Assembly (NCBI GenBank): GCA_025462785.1
Contig: JAOAPG010000026.1
Location: forward strand, 1-12,044
Origin: Acidobacteriaceae bacterium
Lineage (GTDB): Bacteria > Acidobacteriota > Terriglobia > Terriglobales > Acidobacteriaceae
DNA: 12,044 nt
Direction of reading: 5' to 3'
Below the pieces are notes generated by a model that was not told the DNA's origin, ran no database searches, and was given only the letters and a program-made list of their open reading frames with translations. Shown in pieces: positions 1-6,540 of the stretch. A program made the position numbers and the translations under genes. Positions within the stretch are counted from its first letter, which is position 1. Every line of letters starts with the position of its first letter.

Positions 1-143
1 AGAAGAAGGTGAACGCATCCATTCAGGCGGATGCGGTGCGGGTCAGCGGGAAAGACCGGGACTCGCTGCAGGAAGTGATCGCGCTATTGCGCGGAGAGGA
101 TTTGGGACTCGATTTGCAGTTCACGAACTATCGGACAAATTAA
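1..143 (+). CDS. yajQ: YajQ-family protein, C-terminal fragment
   Basis: The reading frame is open from the left edge (first complete codon at 3) to the TAA at 141-143, leaving 46 residues. The fragment carries the typical YajQ tail: KVNASIQADAVRVSGKDRD, then LQEVIALLRGEDLGLDLQFTNYR. This matches the end of E. coli YajQ (VTGKSRDDLQ..., ending in QFKNF). YajQ proteins are small cytosolic proteins with two RRM-like folds. Some members (Xanthomonas, Pseudomonas) bind cyclic-di-GMP and act with a transcription factor; others are described as nucleic-acid binding. The domains needed to predict ligand binding lie outside the window, so the c-di-GMP role is only a family-level possibility. Family assignment is confident even though only the last quarter is visible. 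Confidence 0.88.
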   Translation, partial: KKVNASIQADAVRVSGKDRDSLQEVIALLRGEDLGLDLQFTNYRTN

Positions 144-148
144 GAAAG

Positions 149-283
149 CAATTCACCACAGAGACTCAAGAGGGCACGGGGAAGAATTTCTGAAAATCTT
201 TCTTTTTCGCTTTCATTAGGAGCTTTGGGACCGAGGTTTCTAGAATGCATTACTCAGTGCCGCTGAGTCTCCGTGGTGAATTG
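149..283. repeat. Long imperfect inverted repeat (dispersed-repeat type)
   Basis: The left arm at 149-168 (CAATTCACCACAGAGACTCA) and the right arm at 264-283 are reverse complements over 20 bases with one mismatch (A versus G at position 11 of the arm). They are separated by 95 bases with no gene. The pair fills the space between yajQ and the prenyl synthase gene. The arm sequence (TTCACCACAGAGAC...) resembles a repeat seen between genes in many Acidobacteriota and related genomes, where its translation gives the familiar artefact peptide FTTETQRH. That recognition is from memory and was not searched. It could be a small non-autonomous element or REP-like unit, and in RNA it could form a long hairpin that ends yajQ transcription. 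Confidence 0.7.
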
Positions 284-305
284 CAGTGAATAGAACGGAA
301 ATCTA

Positions 306-1295
306 TTGAGCACGCCAGCGGCTATCGACGGGAAAGAAATCTTCGAGATGTTGCGCGAGGACCTCTCCGCTATTGAGCGGGAGTTCGGGCGCGACACGGT
401 CTCGGGAGTCGAGGCGATCACTGAGATCGGCGAATACCTGCGCAACGGCGGCGGAAAGCGAATTCGTCCAGCGTTGTTGCTGCTTGCGGCGAAATTGTTC
501 GATTATCAGGGACGAGGCGCGGTTCGGCTGGGCGCGGTCGTGGAGATTATTCACACGGCCACTCTCGTACATGACGACATAATTGATGAGGCTCAGACTC
601 GCCGTGGCCGTCCGGCTGCAAACACTCAGTGGGGAAATTCGAAATGCGTGCTGGCTGGCGACTGGCTTTACATGCAGGCTTTCAAGGTCGCGGTGCAGGA
701 ACGTAATTTCCGTATTCTCGATACGCTGATCGACCTTACCCAACAGATGGTGGAAGGCGAGCTGCTTCAGATGGAGCAGCTGGGAAAATTAATTTCGCTC
801 GACGATCATTTTGATCTGATCTTCCGCAAGACAGCTTGTCTGTTTTCCGTCTGTATGCGGATGGGCGCTATTCTGGGTGGCGCAACAGTTGAGCAGGAAG
901 AAAATCTCGCCCAATACGGACGCGATTTGGGAATGGCATTCCAGATTGTCGACGATGTGCTCGACCTGACTGCATCCGAAAATATTCTGGGTAAGCCTGT
1001 AGCCAGCGATTTGCGTGAAGGCAAGGTCACGATGGCATTGATTCATGCGCTCGAGCGCTGCACACCGGCTGAACGTAATTTGATTGAGACGGTAATCCGC
1101 GTACGGGCTTTCGACGGCGTGACACATCAGGAGATCCTCAATGTGTTGAACCGCTATGGATCACTCGATGCAGCGCACACCTGTGCTATGCAGTACGCGG
1201 ATCTCGCCCGCAATGCAATTTGCAGCTTCCCTGACAGCGAGATCAAGCGAGCCTTGCTGTGGGCTCCCGACTTTGTTGTGGCGCGAGAGAAGTAG
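306..1295 (+). CDS. ispB: Long-chain polyprenyl diphosphate synthase (octaprenyl type)
   Basis: This enzyme adds isopentenyl diphosphate units to an allylic primer to build an all-trans polyprenyl diphosphate, most likely the side chain of menaquinone. The 329-residue length is typical. GGGKRIRP lies at 48-55 and the first Asp-rich motif DDIID at 90-94 inside HTATLVHDDIIDEAQTRRG. K175 sits in FRKTACLF, the second motif DDVLD is at 216-220 after FQIV, and GKPVASDLREGKVT is at 229-242. The small Ala/Thr residues four to five positions before the first motif fit a long-chain synthase such as IspB/HepT, rather than the bulky aromatic residues of farnesyl or geranylgeranyl synthases. Exact chain length cannot be read from sequence. 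The TTG at 306 has a GGAA five bases upstream. An ATG at 348 is an alternative that would shorten the N-terminus by 14 residues without touching any motif. It is probably a single-gene unit. Confidence 0.9.
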   Translation: MSTPAAIDGKEIFEMLREDLSAIEREFGRDTVSGVEAITEIGEYLRNGGGKRIRPALLLLAAKLFDYQGRGAVRLGAVVEIIHTATLVHDDIIDEAQTRRGRPAANTQWGNSKCVLAGDWLYMQAFKVAVQERNFRILDTLIDLTQQMVEGELLQMEQLGKLISLDDHFDLIFRKTACLFSVCMRMGAILGGATVEQEENLAQYGRDLGMAFQIVDDVLDLTASENILGKPVASDLREGKVTMALIHALERCTPAERNLIETVIRVRAFDGVTHQEILNVLNRYGSLDAAHTCAMQYADLARNAICSFPDSEIKRALLWAPDFVVAREK

Positions 1296-1370
1296 TCAGC
1301 AGGCGTTCTTCCTTAAATCGCTGCTTCAGGGCTCCTTCACAGCTCCCCTTCATCTACAGTAACTTTCCTC

Positions 1371-1398
1371 TTGCAATTGCCTCAGAATCGCTCACAAT
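1371..1398 (+). promoter_or_regulatory. Possible sigma-70-like promoter for the 1426 gene
   Basis: TTGCAA at 1371-1376 and CACAAT at 1393-1398 are separated by 16 bases, a plausible -35/-10 pair. They lie about 27 bases before the GTG start, leaving room for the strong AAGGAGA ribosome binding site at 1413-1419. This is a visual match only, and phylum-specific promoter preferences were not considered. The rest of the 1296-1425 gap shows no other clear element. Confidence 0.3.
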
Positions 1399-1425
1399 AA
1401 TTTTGAAGCTGCAAGGAGAACGAAA

Positions 1426-1830
1426 GTGAGAACTACAAATATTCTGCTTGTGAGTGCCGTAGTCGGGTTGGCCACTATCGCTTCCGCTCAGCAATCGGCG
1501 GACCAACAATCCGGAACTTCTTCCAATACCATGACCGTTCGCGGATGCCTCAATAGTTCGCGCGGAAATTACATTGTGGCTGAAGATAAGACCGGAATGA
1601 CTTATGTACTGCGCGGCGTTGGCAACAAGTTAGATAGTAAAGTCAACCATGAGGTACAGGTCACAGGAACGCTTGAACCCGGCAGTCAAAAGACCGGGAT
1701 CCGGTCGCAAAAGCAAGGGAGCAACCCGGCCGACACGGTTCACGGCGTCGATGGAACTCCCCTTTATGTATCGGACGTGAGCACGGACGTTAAGACCGTC
1801 GGCAAATGCAAAGCTGCGGACGCCCGGTAA
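1426..1830 (+). CDS. Small secreted protein, unknown function
   Basis: A 134-residue protein with an N-terminal signal peptide: MRTTN, a hydrophobic stretch at about 6-18, then the signal peptidase I site ASA before Q22. There is no lipobox Cys, so it should be released to the periplasm or outside. The mature part has a Ser/Gln/Asn-rich linker (22-35) and then one compact beta-rich domain: TMTVRGCLNSSRGNYIVAEDKTGMTYVLRG (shown in part), ending in HEVQVTGTLEPG. The pattern of a GCL turn, a strand pair, and a V.VTGTL strand is common in small Acidobacteriota secreted proteins and suggests an OB-like barrel. This is shape recognition, not a domain hit. The GTG start is well supported by AAGGAGA six bases upstream. 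The next gene follows 12 bases after the stop, so the two are probably cotranscribed. Function unknown. Confidence 0.82.
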   Translation: MRTTNILLVSAVVGLATIASAQQSADQQSGTSSNTMTVRGCLNSSRGNYIVAEDKTGMTYVLRGVGNKLDSKVNHEVQVTGTLEPGSQKTGIRSQKQGSNPADTVHGVDGTPLYVSDVSTDVKTVGKCKAADAR

Positions 1831-1842
1831 GATCTCTCTCTG

Positions 1843-2427
1843 ATGGCTTCTAACCAAGAGATTGAAATCAAGTTCAGGGCGGATGACCTTCGCGCTCTCA
1901 ACCGGCGCTTGCGAGATTCGGGCTTTCATCTGGACACAAAGCGGACTCACGAACTGAATACTCTTTACGACCTACCGAACAATCCTCTCAGGAAGCGCGG
2001 CGATATTCTTAGGCTGCGTAAATTTGGCGAACAGTGGGTGCTCACGCATAAAACCAAAGGCAAAGCTGGCCGCTATAAAAAACGTGTGGAAAACGAAACC
2101 AAAGTTTGCGATGGCCCGAAAATGGACGCTATCCTGCGCGCTCTGAATTTTTCTCCGGCTTTTCGATATGAAAAATTCCGCGCAGAATGGAGCGATGGCA
2201 AAGGACACGTTGTAGTCGACGAGACGCCAATCGGAAATTTCGGAGAGATCGAAGGGCCCTCCCGCTGGATCGACCAGACCGCAAAGCGGCTCCAAATTTC
2301 GCCACGCGACTACATCACGCAATCCTATGGCGAGCTTTTTCTCGACTGGAAAAAGAAGAATCGAAGTCCCGCTCAAGAGATGACCTTTAAGGAAATTCGC
2401 CCGACGAAATCGGGTAACCGCCGCTAA
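1843..2427 (+). CDS. cyaB: CYTH-domain protein (class IV adenylate cyclase-like)
   Basis: A 194-residue triphosphate tunnel metalloenzyme. The defining ExExK motif is E6-I-E8-I-K10, next to the N-terminus, which fixes the ATG at 1843. Basic residues that would line the tunnel follow: R50-K51 and R57/R59 in DILRLRK, K70 in VLTHKTKGKAG, and K79-K80-R81. Late acidic residues sit in VVVDETPIGNFGEIEG (D126, E127, E135, E137). The DETPIGxFxEIEG block is typical of the bacterial CyaB branch. Family members include class IV adenylate cyclases, thiamine-triphosphatases and inorganic triphosphatases, and the sequence alone does not decide between them; a cytosolic hydrolase or cyclase of a nucleotide or triphosphate is expected. 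No Shine-Dalgarno sequence is visible, and the 12-base gap from the secreted-protein gene suggests coupled translation. The C-terminal tail beyond about 172 is basic and looks non-conserved. Confidence 0.85.
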   Translation: MASNQEIEIKFRADDLRALNRRLRDSGFHLDTKRTHELNTLYDLPNNPLRKRGDILRLRKFGEQWVLTHKTKGKAGRYKKRVENETKVCDGPKMDAILRALNFSPAFRYEKFRAEWSDGKGHVVVDETPIGNFGEIEGPSRWIDQTAKRLQISPRDYITQSYGELFLDWKKKNRSPAQEMTFKEIRPTKSGNRR

Positions 2428-2432
2428 CCGCC

Positions 2433-2480
2433 TGCACCAAACTAACCAACAAACCTCGGAGTCGCACAGGTTTCGGTGCA
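2433..2480 (+). other. Two-part dyad between the CYTH and HD-GYP genes
   Basis: Two nested inverted repeats share one centre region: an outer TGCACC (2433-2438) with GGTGCA (2475-2480), and an inner AAACCT (2451-2456) with AGGTTT (2468-2473) around an 11-base loop. On the 3' side the two arms are one base apart, while on the 5' side a 12-base A/C-rich bulge separates them. There is no following T-run, so it is not a standard intrinsic terminator. It could be a weak RNA fold or chance. Confidence 0.3.
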
Positions 2481-2522
2481 TGGTACTCTCAAGTTGCTCT
2501 GGGTTTCTGCTCCAGCAAGTTG

Positions 2523-3770
2523 ATGCAGAAAGACAATTTCCGGCGACTCCTTCGTACCGTTGAAGCTCTATCGGACCTCGGCCCCGCAATTACAGCGGCA
2601 CGTGAGTTCCCGCAAACGGCGCGCGCGATTCTTGCTGCCCTGCTGCAGGCGGGCGGGGCCCGAGAGGCGGTGCTTTTTTCATTCAGCGACAAGCCTGCCC
2701 TGCTCAGTTCAATTGTTGCGGATGGCTTCGCGCTCATGCCCGATCCTGCGATCATTCCTCTCCTGCCAAAACACGTCCATGCCCAGACCACCGCGCGTGG
2801 CCCAATGATTCTGAGCCAGGTTGCCTATGACTCGGTCCTGAGTTCGAACGGCAACGTGGCTCCCGAGTTGTTCAAGTGCATCGTCCCACTCAGAGTCGCT
2901 GGCAAACTGGTTGGAGTAGTGGCCCTGGGCCGTCGCGAAGCCGATGCGGTGTACGATTTAGACGAACTCGAAGCGCTGGATTTGCTGTGTCATTATGTTG
3001 CGCTCTTCATCCACAATCATTCTTTGAGTCAGACTTTGGCTCAGCGTGTATCCGAAAATCTGCGCTTGATGGCCTCCCTGCACGGTTTTTATGACAACGC
3101 GCTCGAAGCTTTCGCGACTGCCATCGATGTAAAGCACGTCAACATTCACGGGCATTCATTACGTGTGGGCCGCTACGCGGCGGCCATGGGTGAAGCCATG
3201 AATATGGACATGAGCGAAGTTGCCGCTCTGCGTTCCGCCGGATACCTGCACGATATTGGCAAGGTCGCGGTCGATAAGAGGCTCTTCGGAAAAACAACTT
3301 CACTCGATGCTGAAGAGTTCCGCGAGATGGCGGACCATACGCTTGTGGGGCATCAAATTGTAAGTGGAGTGCAATTTCCTTGGCCGAAAATTCCGGAGAT
3401 TGTCCGCTGGCACCATGAACGTGGGGATGGGACGGGCTATCCTGACCAGCTCATGATGGATGAGGTACCTTTGCCAGTCAGGATCATCGGAGTCGCCGAT
3501 ACATTCGATGCCATGAACAGCGAACGTCCTTACCGGGAGCGGCTTTCACTCGGCGGCACGCTAAGAGAAATTGTGCGCATGACTCCGCAAAAATTCGACC
3601 CAAACGTTGTGCAGGCTCTTCTCGTGCAAGTTCGGCGTGATACCGTTGGCAGTAATCGAGTGCCCTTCCTGGAAGAAGGACTCGCGGGAAGCATTGCCGC
3701 AGGGGACGTAGATCACTTAGCAGCTTCGTTGCAGCACAAGATTAGCCACGGACGGCTTTTCCTCACCTAA
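2523..3770 (+). CDS. GAF-like / HD-GYP domain protein, candidate c-di-GMP phosphodiesterase
   Basis: A 415-residue soluble protein. Residues about 10-165 form a GAF-like sensor (LFSFSDKP, then CIVPLRVAGKLVGVVALGRR). A helical linker follows, and HD-GYP spans about 190-370. The HD-GYP signature is complete: HGHSLRVGRYA, LRSAGYLHDIGKVAVDK, DHTLVGHQIV, HHERGDGTGYP, and ADTFDAM. Such domains normally hydrolyse c-di-GMP to pGpG or GMP at a metal centre held by these His/Asp residues, and the intact motifs suggest an active enzyme. A 50-residue tail (about 368-415) lies beyond the usual domain end. There is no membrane segment, so it should act in the cytosol with the GAF part as the sensor. ATG 2523 directly follows an in-frame TTG at 2520. 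Neither has a clear ribosome binding site, and no earlier in-frame start was found back to about 2457. Confidence 0.9.
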   Translation: MQKDNFRRLLRTVEALSDLGPAITAAREFPQTARAILAALLQAGGAREAVLFSFSDKPALLSSIVADGFALMPDPAIIPLLPKHVHAQTTARGPMILSQVAYDSVLSSNGNVAPELFKCIVPLRVAGKLVGVVALGRREADAVYDLDELEALDLLCHYVALFIHNHSLSQTLAQRVSENLRLMASLHGFYDNALEAFATAIDVKHVNIHGHSLRVGRYAAAMGEAMNMDMSEVAALRSAGYLHDIGKVAVDKRLFGKTTSLDAEEFREMADHTLVGHQIVSGVQFPWPKIPEIVRWHHERGDGTGYPDQLMMDEVPLPVRIIGVADTFDAMNSERPYRERLSLGGTLREIVRMTPQKFDPNVVQALLVQVRRDTVGSNRVPFLEEGLAGSIAAGDVDHLAASLQHKISHGRLFLT

Positions 3771-3930
3771 ACCCTCCCAAAGTTTTTACTAAAGTCCGCG
3801 CATAATAGCCGATCTATGCATTGTTAATATGCACTCGTACTCTGAATTTCTCATCGCTCTCGTCTTTCCCTTCAATCACTTGAAACCAGTTCATCTGCTA
3901 CTTACGACTTATTAACCATCGTCTAACTTT

Positions 3931-3960
3931 GATCGGCAAAGATTAGATCGGCAAAGATTC
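3931..3960 (+). repeat. 15-bp tandem duplication next to a start codon
   Basis: GATCGGCAAAGATTA (3931-3945) is followed directly by GATCGGCAAAGATTC (3946-3960), identical in 14 of 15 bases. The second copy ends one base before the ATG at 3962 of the decayed phosphatase gene, so it occupies the place of the ribosome binding site. No proper Shine-Dalgarno sequence is present in either copy. The rest of the 3771-3930 gap is AT-rich and shows no convincing gene or terminator. Confidence 0.85.
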
Positions 3961-3961
3961 C

Positions 3962-5097
3962 ATGGCAGCAAGCACACAGTTGAAGTACGAAGCACTCGCG
4001 CAACAATGGGATGCGCTCCAGGTTATTTTTGAAAGCTTGCCAGTGGGCGTCATTGTGGCTGATTCTGAAGGAAGGCTGTTATTTTCTAATCCGGCCGCCG
4101 AAACAATATTGGGGAACGGCTCCATCGATCTCACACCGCAAGATGCAACGTCCATTTACGGCTGGTATTCGCCCGATCAGGTAACGCTCCTGGATCAAGA
4201 ACAGCTGCCGTTGGTCCGCGCTATTCACGGAGAAACAGTTGCGGATGAAGTTGTTTTTGTACGGACTCTCCAGCAACGGTCCGGAGTATGGATCAAGGTG
4301 AATGCGTGGCCCTTGCCGGATTCAATGGAACGAGTTTGCGGTGGCGTGGTTGTGTTTCATAACATCACTAAAGATCGTGAGGCGATGCAGGCTCTCATCC
4401 TGCTCGCGCAAGTAGTGACTTTGAGGGGATGATCATCAATCGGACCAAGGCCGGCGATCTCTTCTGGGCACAGCAAGCCATCACTCCCATCCGCGATAAT
4501 TCCGGACAACTCACGCATTTTGTCTCCGTTTTACAAAACATCACGGAGCTCCGGAAAAAACAGGAACAGGAGTTCCAGCTTCAGCTGGCGCGCGACATTC
4601 AGCAAAAGCTCTACGGTTCTGCACCCGCATTACCGGGATATTGGCGCGGCGACTCGGCCCGCTTACGAGACCGGCGGCGATTATTTTGACTTCATCTCCA
4701 TGCCAGATGGATCGCTGATTATCGCCGTCGGCGATCTCAAGGGCCACGGATCTGGCTCGGCTTTGGTAATGGCACTCACGCGCGTACGCTCGAAAGCACA
4801 GGACCGCCATTGGGCCTTTTCGCAGAAAGCCCTTTTTCGCAGCAACCTGCAATCGAATTAGCGCAAGGCGAGGTCGTGCTTTTGATCACCGACGGGGTCA
4901 CAGAATCCACGAGTCCCGAAGGAGAAGAATTCGGCTGGACTCGAGCCCTGCACCACGTCCAAACTCAAAGTACGGAGCCAAGCCAGCAAATCGTGAATGG
5001 GCTCTATCAGGCGGCCCGCGATTTTGTGAACAATGAGCCGCAAGGGGATGATATGACGTCGATTGTCATCAAGGTCCAACCAAACGAAGCGGGTTGA
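3962..5097 (+). pseudogene. Decayed PAS-PAS-PP2C (RsbU/SpoIIE-type) serine phosphatase
   Basis: Pieces of one sensor phosphatase lie in order but in different frames. Piece 1 (3962-4432) holds a complete PAS domain (FESLPVGVIVADSEGRLLFSN to VVVFHNITKDREAMQ) and stops early. Piece 2 (about 4414-4637) begins inside a second PAS domain (DFEGMIINRTKAGDLFWAQQ, THFVSVLQNITELRKKQE) and runs into the PP2C start (LARDIQQKLYGSAPALPG). Near 4637 the frame shifts, and piece 3 continues with DIGAATRPAYETGGDYFDF and VGDLKGHGSGSALVMA to about 4785. Piece 4 resumes in piece 2's frame with LESTGPPLGLF, LLITDGVTES and the final QGDDMTSIVIKV, ending at 5097. Compared with intact RsbU-like enzymes, the first half of PAS 2 and about 70 residues in the middle of PP2C are missing. 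Intact relatives dephosphorylate anti-anti-sigma factors. As it stands no full phosphatase can be made, though the first PAS piece (156 residues) could be translated alone. Confidence 0.85.
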
Positions 5098-5119
5098 GAG
5101 AAGAATTGGCGTAACTGCC

Positions 5120-5141
5120 TTGCCAGCAACTTTACTGGCAA
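5120..5141 (+). other. Small hairpin after the phosphatase remnant
   Basis: TTGCCAG (5120-5126) and CTGGCAA (5135-5141) are perfect 7-bp inverted arms around an 8-base loop, 23 bases after the stop of the remnant. No T-run follows, so it is at best a weak terminator. Confidence 0.4.
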
Positions 5142-5227
5142 CGTAGGTTCATAATTGAGGGGTAGTCTCAATCCATTCGCCATGAGCTTCGTCCGTTGAA
5201 AAGAAGACAAGCAAGAGCAGCTGCTAC

Positions 5228-5278
5228 CTTCTAGCTTTGGCTAAAGCTAGACGCTAAGAGCTAGAAGCTAGGAGCTTC
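5228..5278 (+). promoter_or_regulatory. Overlapping alternative hairpins covering the DUF1501 ribosome binding site
   Basis: Three perfect dyads overlap here. Hairpin A: CTAGCTTT (5231-5238) with AAAGCTAG (5243-5250), loop GGCT. Hairpin B: GAAGCT (5264-5269) with AGCTTC (5273-5278), loop AGG. Hairpin C: CTTCTAGCT (5228-5236) with AGCTAGAAG (5259-5267), which uses one strand of A and part of B and so excludes both. The AGGAG ribosome binding site (5270-5274) for the ATG at 5281 lies in the loop and 3' arm of B. The layout is that of a switch: C formed leaves the site open, A plus B hides it. Equally, it may be a dispersed AGCTAGAAGCTAG-type repeat whose short unit gives many dyads by chance. 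No ligand-binding domain is recognisable upstream. Confidence 0.45.
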
Positions 5279-5280
5279 TT

Positions 5281-6525
5281 ATGTCGATCACTCGTCGCGT
5301 TTTTCTTCGCAATGGAGCCCTCGCGGTTGTTGGCACTTCCGCCCTCCCGGCATTTGTTACTCGAGCCTGCTATGCCGCCGAATCATTGGGTGTCAAGAAT
5401 AAGAGGCTGGTCGTGATTTTCCAGCGTGGCGCGGCTGATGGTCTGAACATTGTTGTGCCACATGGGGAGCAGGCTTACTACGCGATGCGGCCTTCCATCA
5501 ATATTCCGCCAGGCGCGGTGATCGAGCTTGATGGGTTTTTCGGCCTGCATCCTTCCCTCTCGGCGTTTCAGCCGCTCTGGAATCAACATCACCTGGCGAT
5601 TGTACATGCCGCAGGATCGCCTGATCCCACGCGCTCTCATTTCGATGCGCAAGACTTCATGGAATCCGGCACGCCCGGAGTGAAGGCTACTGAAGACGGC
5701 TGGCTCAACCGCAGTTTGCGTTCGACGGATTATCCTGCGGACAAATCGGCTTTTCGAGCTATTGCTCTTGGGCCTTCGATGCCTCGCATTCTTTCCGGCA
5801 GCGAACCTGCGGCCGCCCTCAACAACATCAACGATTTCGGAGTAGGCGGTCGCAATCCAAAGGCAATACCTGTGTCGAACACATTCGAGGCGATATACGA
5901 GCATTCCGTGGACTCGGTTTTACATGGCACAGGGCAAGAGACTTTTGAGGCGGTGAAGATGCTGAAATCGGCTGATCCAGCGAAGTATTCATCAGCGGCC
6001 GGGGCTGATTATCCCAAGGGACGTTTCGGCGACAGCCTCAAACAACTTGCGCAACTCATCAAGGCTAACTTGGGTGTACAAGTCGCATTCGCCGACATCG
6101 GGGGATGGGACCATCATGTGAACGAGGGAAGCACACAGGGTCAGATCGCAAATGTTTTGCGGGAATTCTCGCAATCGCTCGCCGCATTTTGGACGGACTT
6201 GGGTAATCTCGGAGAAGACACGGTGGTCGTAACCATGTCCGAGTTTGGACGGACGGCTCGTGAAAACGGCAACCGCGGCACCGATCACGGTCACGCTAAT
6301 GTGATGTTTGTGCTGGGCGGCCCGGTGAAAGGCGGCAAAGTTTATGGACGTTGGCCGGGGCTCGATCAGTCACAGCTCTATGAAGGACGCGATCTCGCCG
6401 TAACCACCGACTTCCGGCGCGTACTGGGAGAAGCAGTGTACACGCACTTGGGAAACAAGAATTTGAATCAGGACTTTCCAGGATTTGACGATCAGCCCAG
6501 CAGCTTTTTGAAGTTCCTCGGGTGA
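5281..6525 (+). CDS. Tat-exported DUF1501 protein
   Basis: A 414-residue protein with a twin-arginine signal: TRRVFLR at 4-10, a hydrophobic stretch at 12-26, and cleavage probably near ACYAA at 29-33. It should therefore fold in the cytosol and be exported to the periplasm. The body matches the DUF1501 family, which has an alkaline-phosphatase/sulfatase-like fold: VIFQRGAADGLN (46-56), GLHPSL (88-93), DPTRSHFDAQDFMESG (115-130), ADIGGWDHH (271-279), and MSEFGRTARENGNRGTDHGH (319-338) followed by a GG pair. These Asp/His blocks could hold metals, but no member activity is firmly established to my knowledge. The length is usual and the gene looks intact. ATG 5281 has AGGAG six bases upstream. 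In many genomes such genes sit beside a DUF1800 gene; none lies in this window. It ends 15 bases from the convergent cyclase gene. Confidence 0.9.
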   Translation: MSITRRVFLRNGALAVVGTSALPAFVTRACYAAESLGVKNKRLVVIFQRGAADGLNIVVPHGEQAYYAMRPSINIPPGAVIELDGFFGLHPSLSAFQPLWNQHHLAIVHAAGSPDPTRSHFDAQDFMESGTPGVKATEDGWLNRSLRSTDYPADKSAFRAIALGPSMPRILSGSEPAAALNNINDFGVGGRNPKAIPVSNTFEAIYEHSVDSVLHGTGQETFEAVKMLKSADPAKYSSAAGADYPKGRFGDSLKQLAQLIKANLGVQVAFADIGGWDHHVNEGSTQGQIANVLREFSQSLAAFWTDLGNLGEDTVVVTMSEFGRTARENGNRGTDHGHANVMFVLGGPVKGGKVYGRWPGLDQSQLYEGRDLAVTTDFRRVLGEAVYTHLGNKNLNQDFPGFDDQPSSFLKFLG

Positions 6526-6540
6526 GGGCAAAACAATCGA

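Noticed and set aside
254..445. Minus-strand reading frame of 63 codons ending in FTTETQRH
   Set aside because: It is the translation of the right arm of the inverted repeat plus the antisense of the prenyl synthase start; a known kind of annotation artefact.
1972..2589. 205-codon minus-strand reading frame
   Set aside because: It lies opposite the well-supported CYTH gene, shows no domain-like pattern and has no ribosome binding site.
3817..3833. TGCAT...ATGCA short dyad
   Set aside because: Only 5 bp per arm with no associated promoter box; too weak to call an operator.
3829..3915. 28-codon reading frame MHSYSEF... in the gap before the phosphatase remnant
   Set aside because: No ribosome binding site and no recognisable pattern; length is within chance for an AT-rich gap.
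6526..6540. Possible shared terminator between the convergent DUF1501 and cyclase genes
   Set aside because: The 15-base gap has no inverted repeat or T-run.
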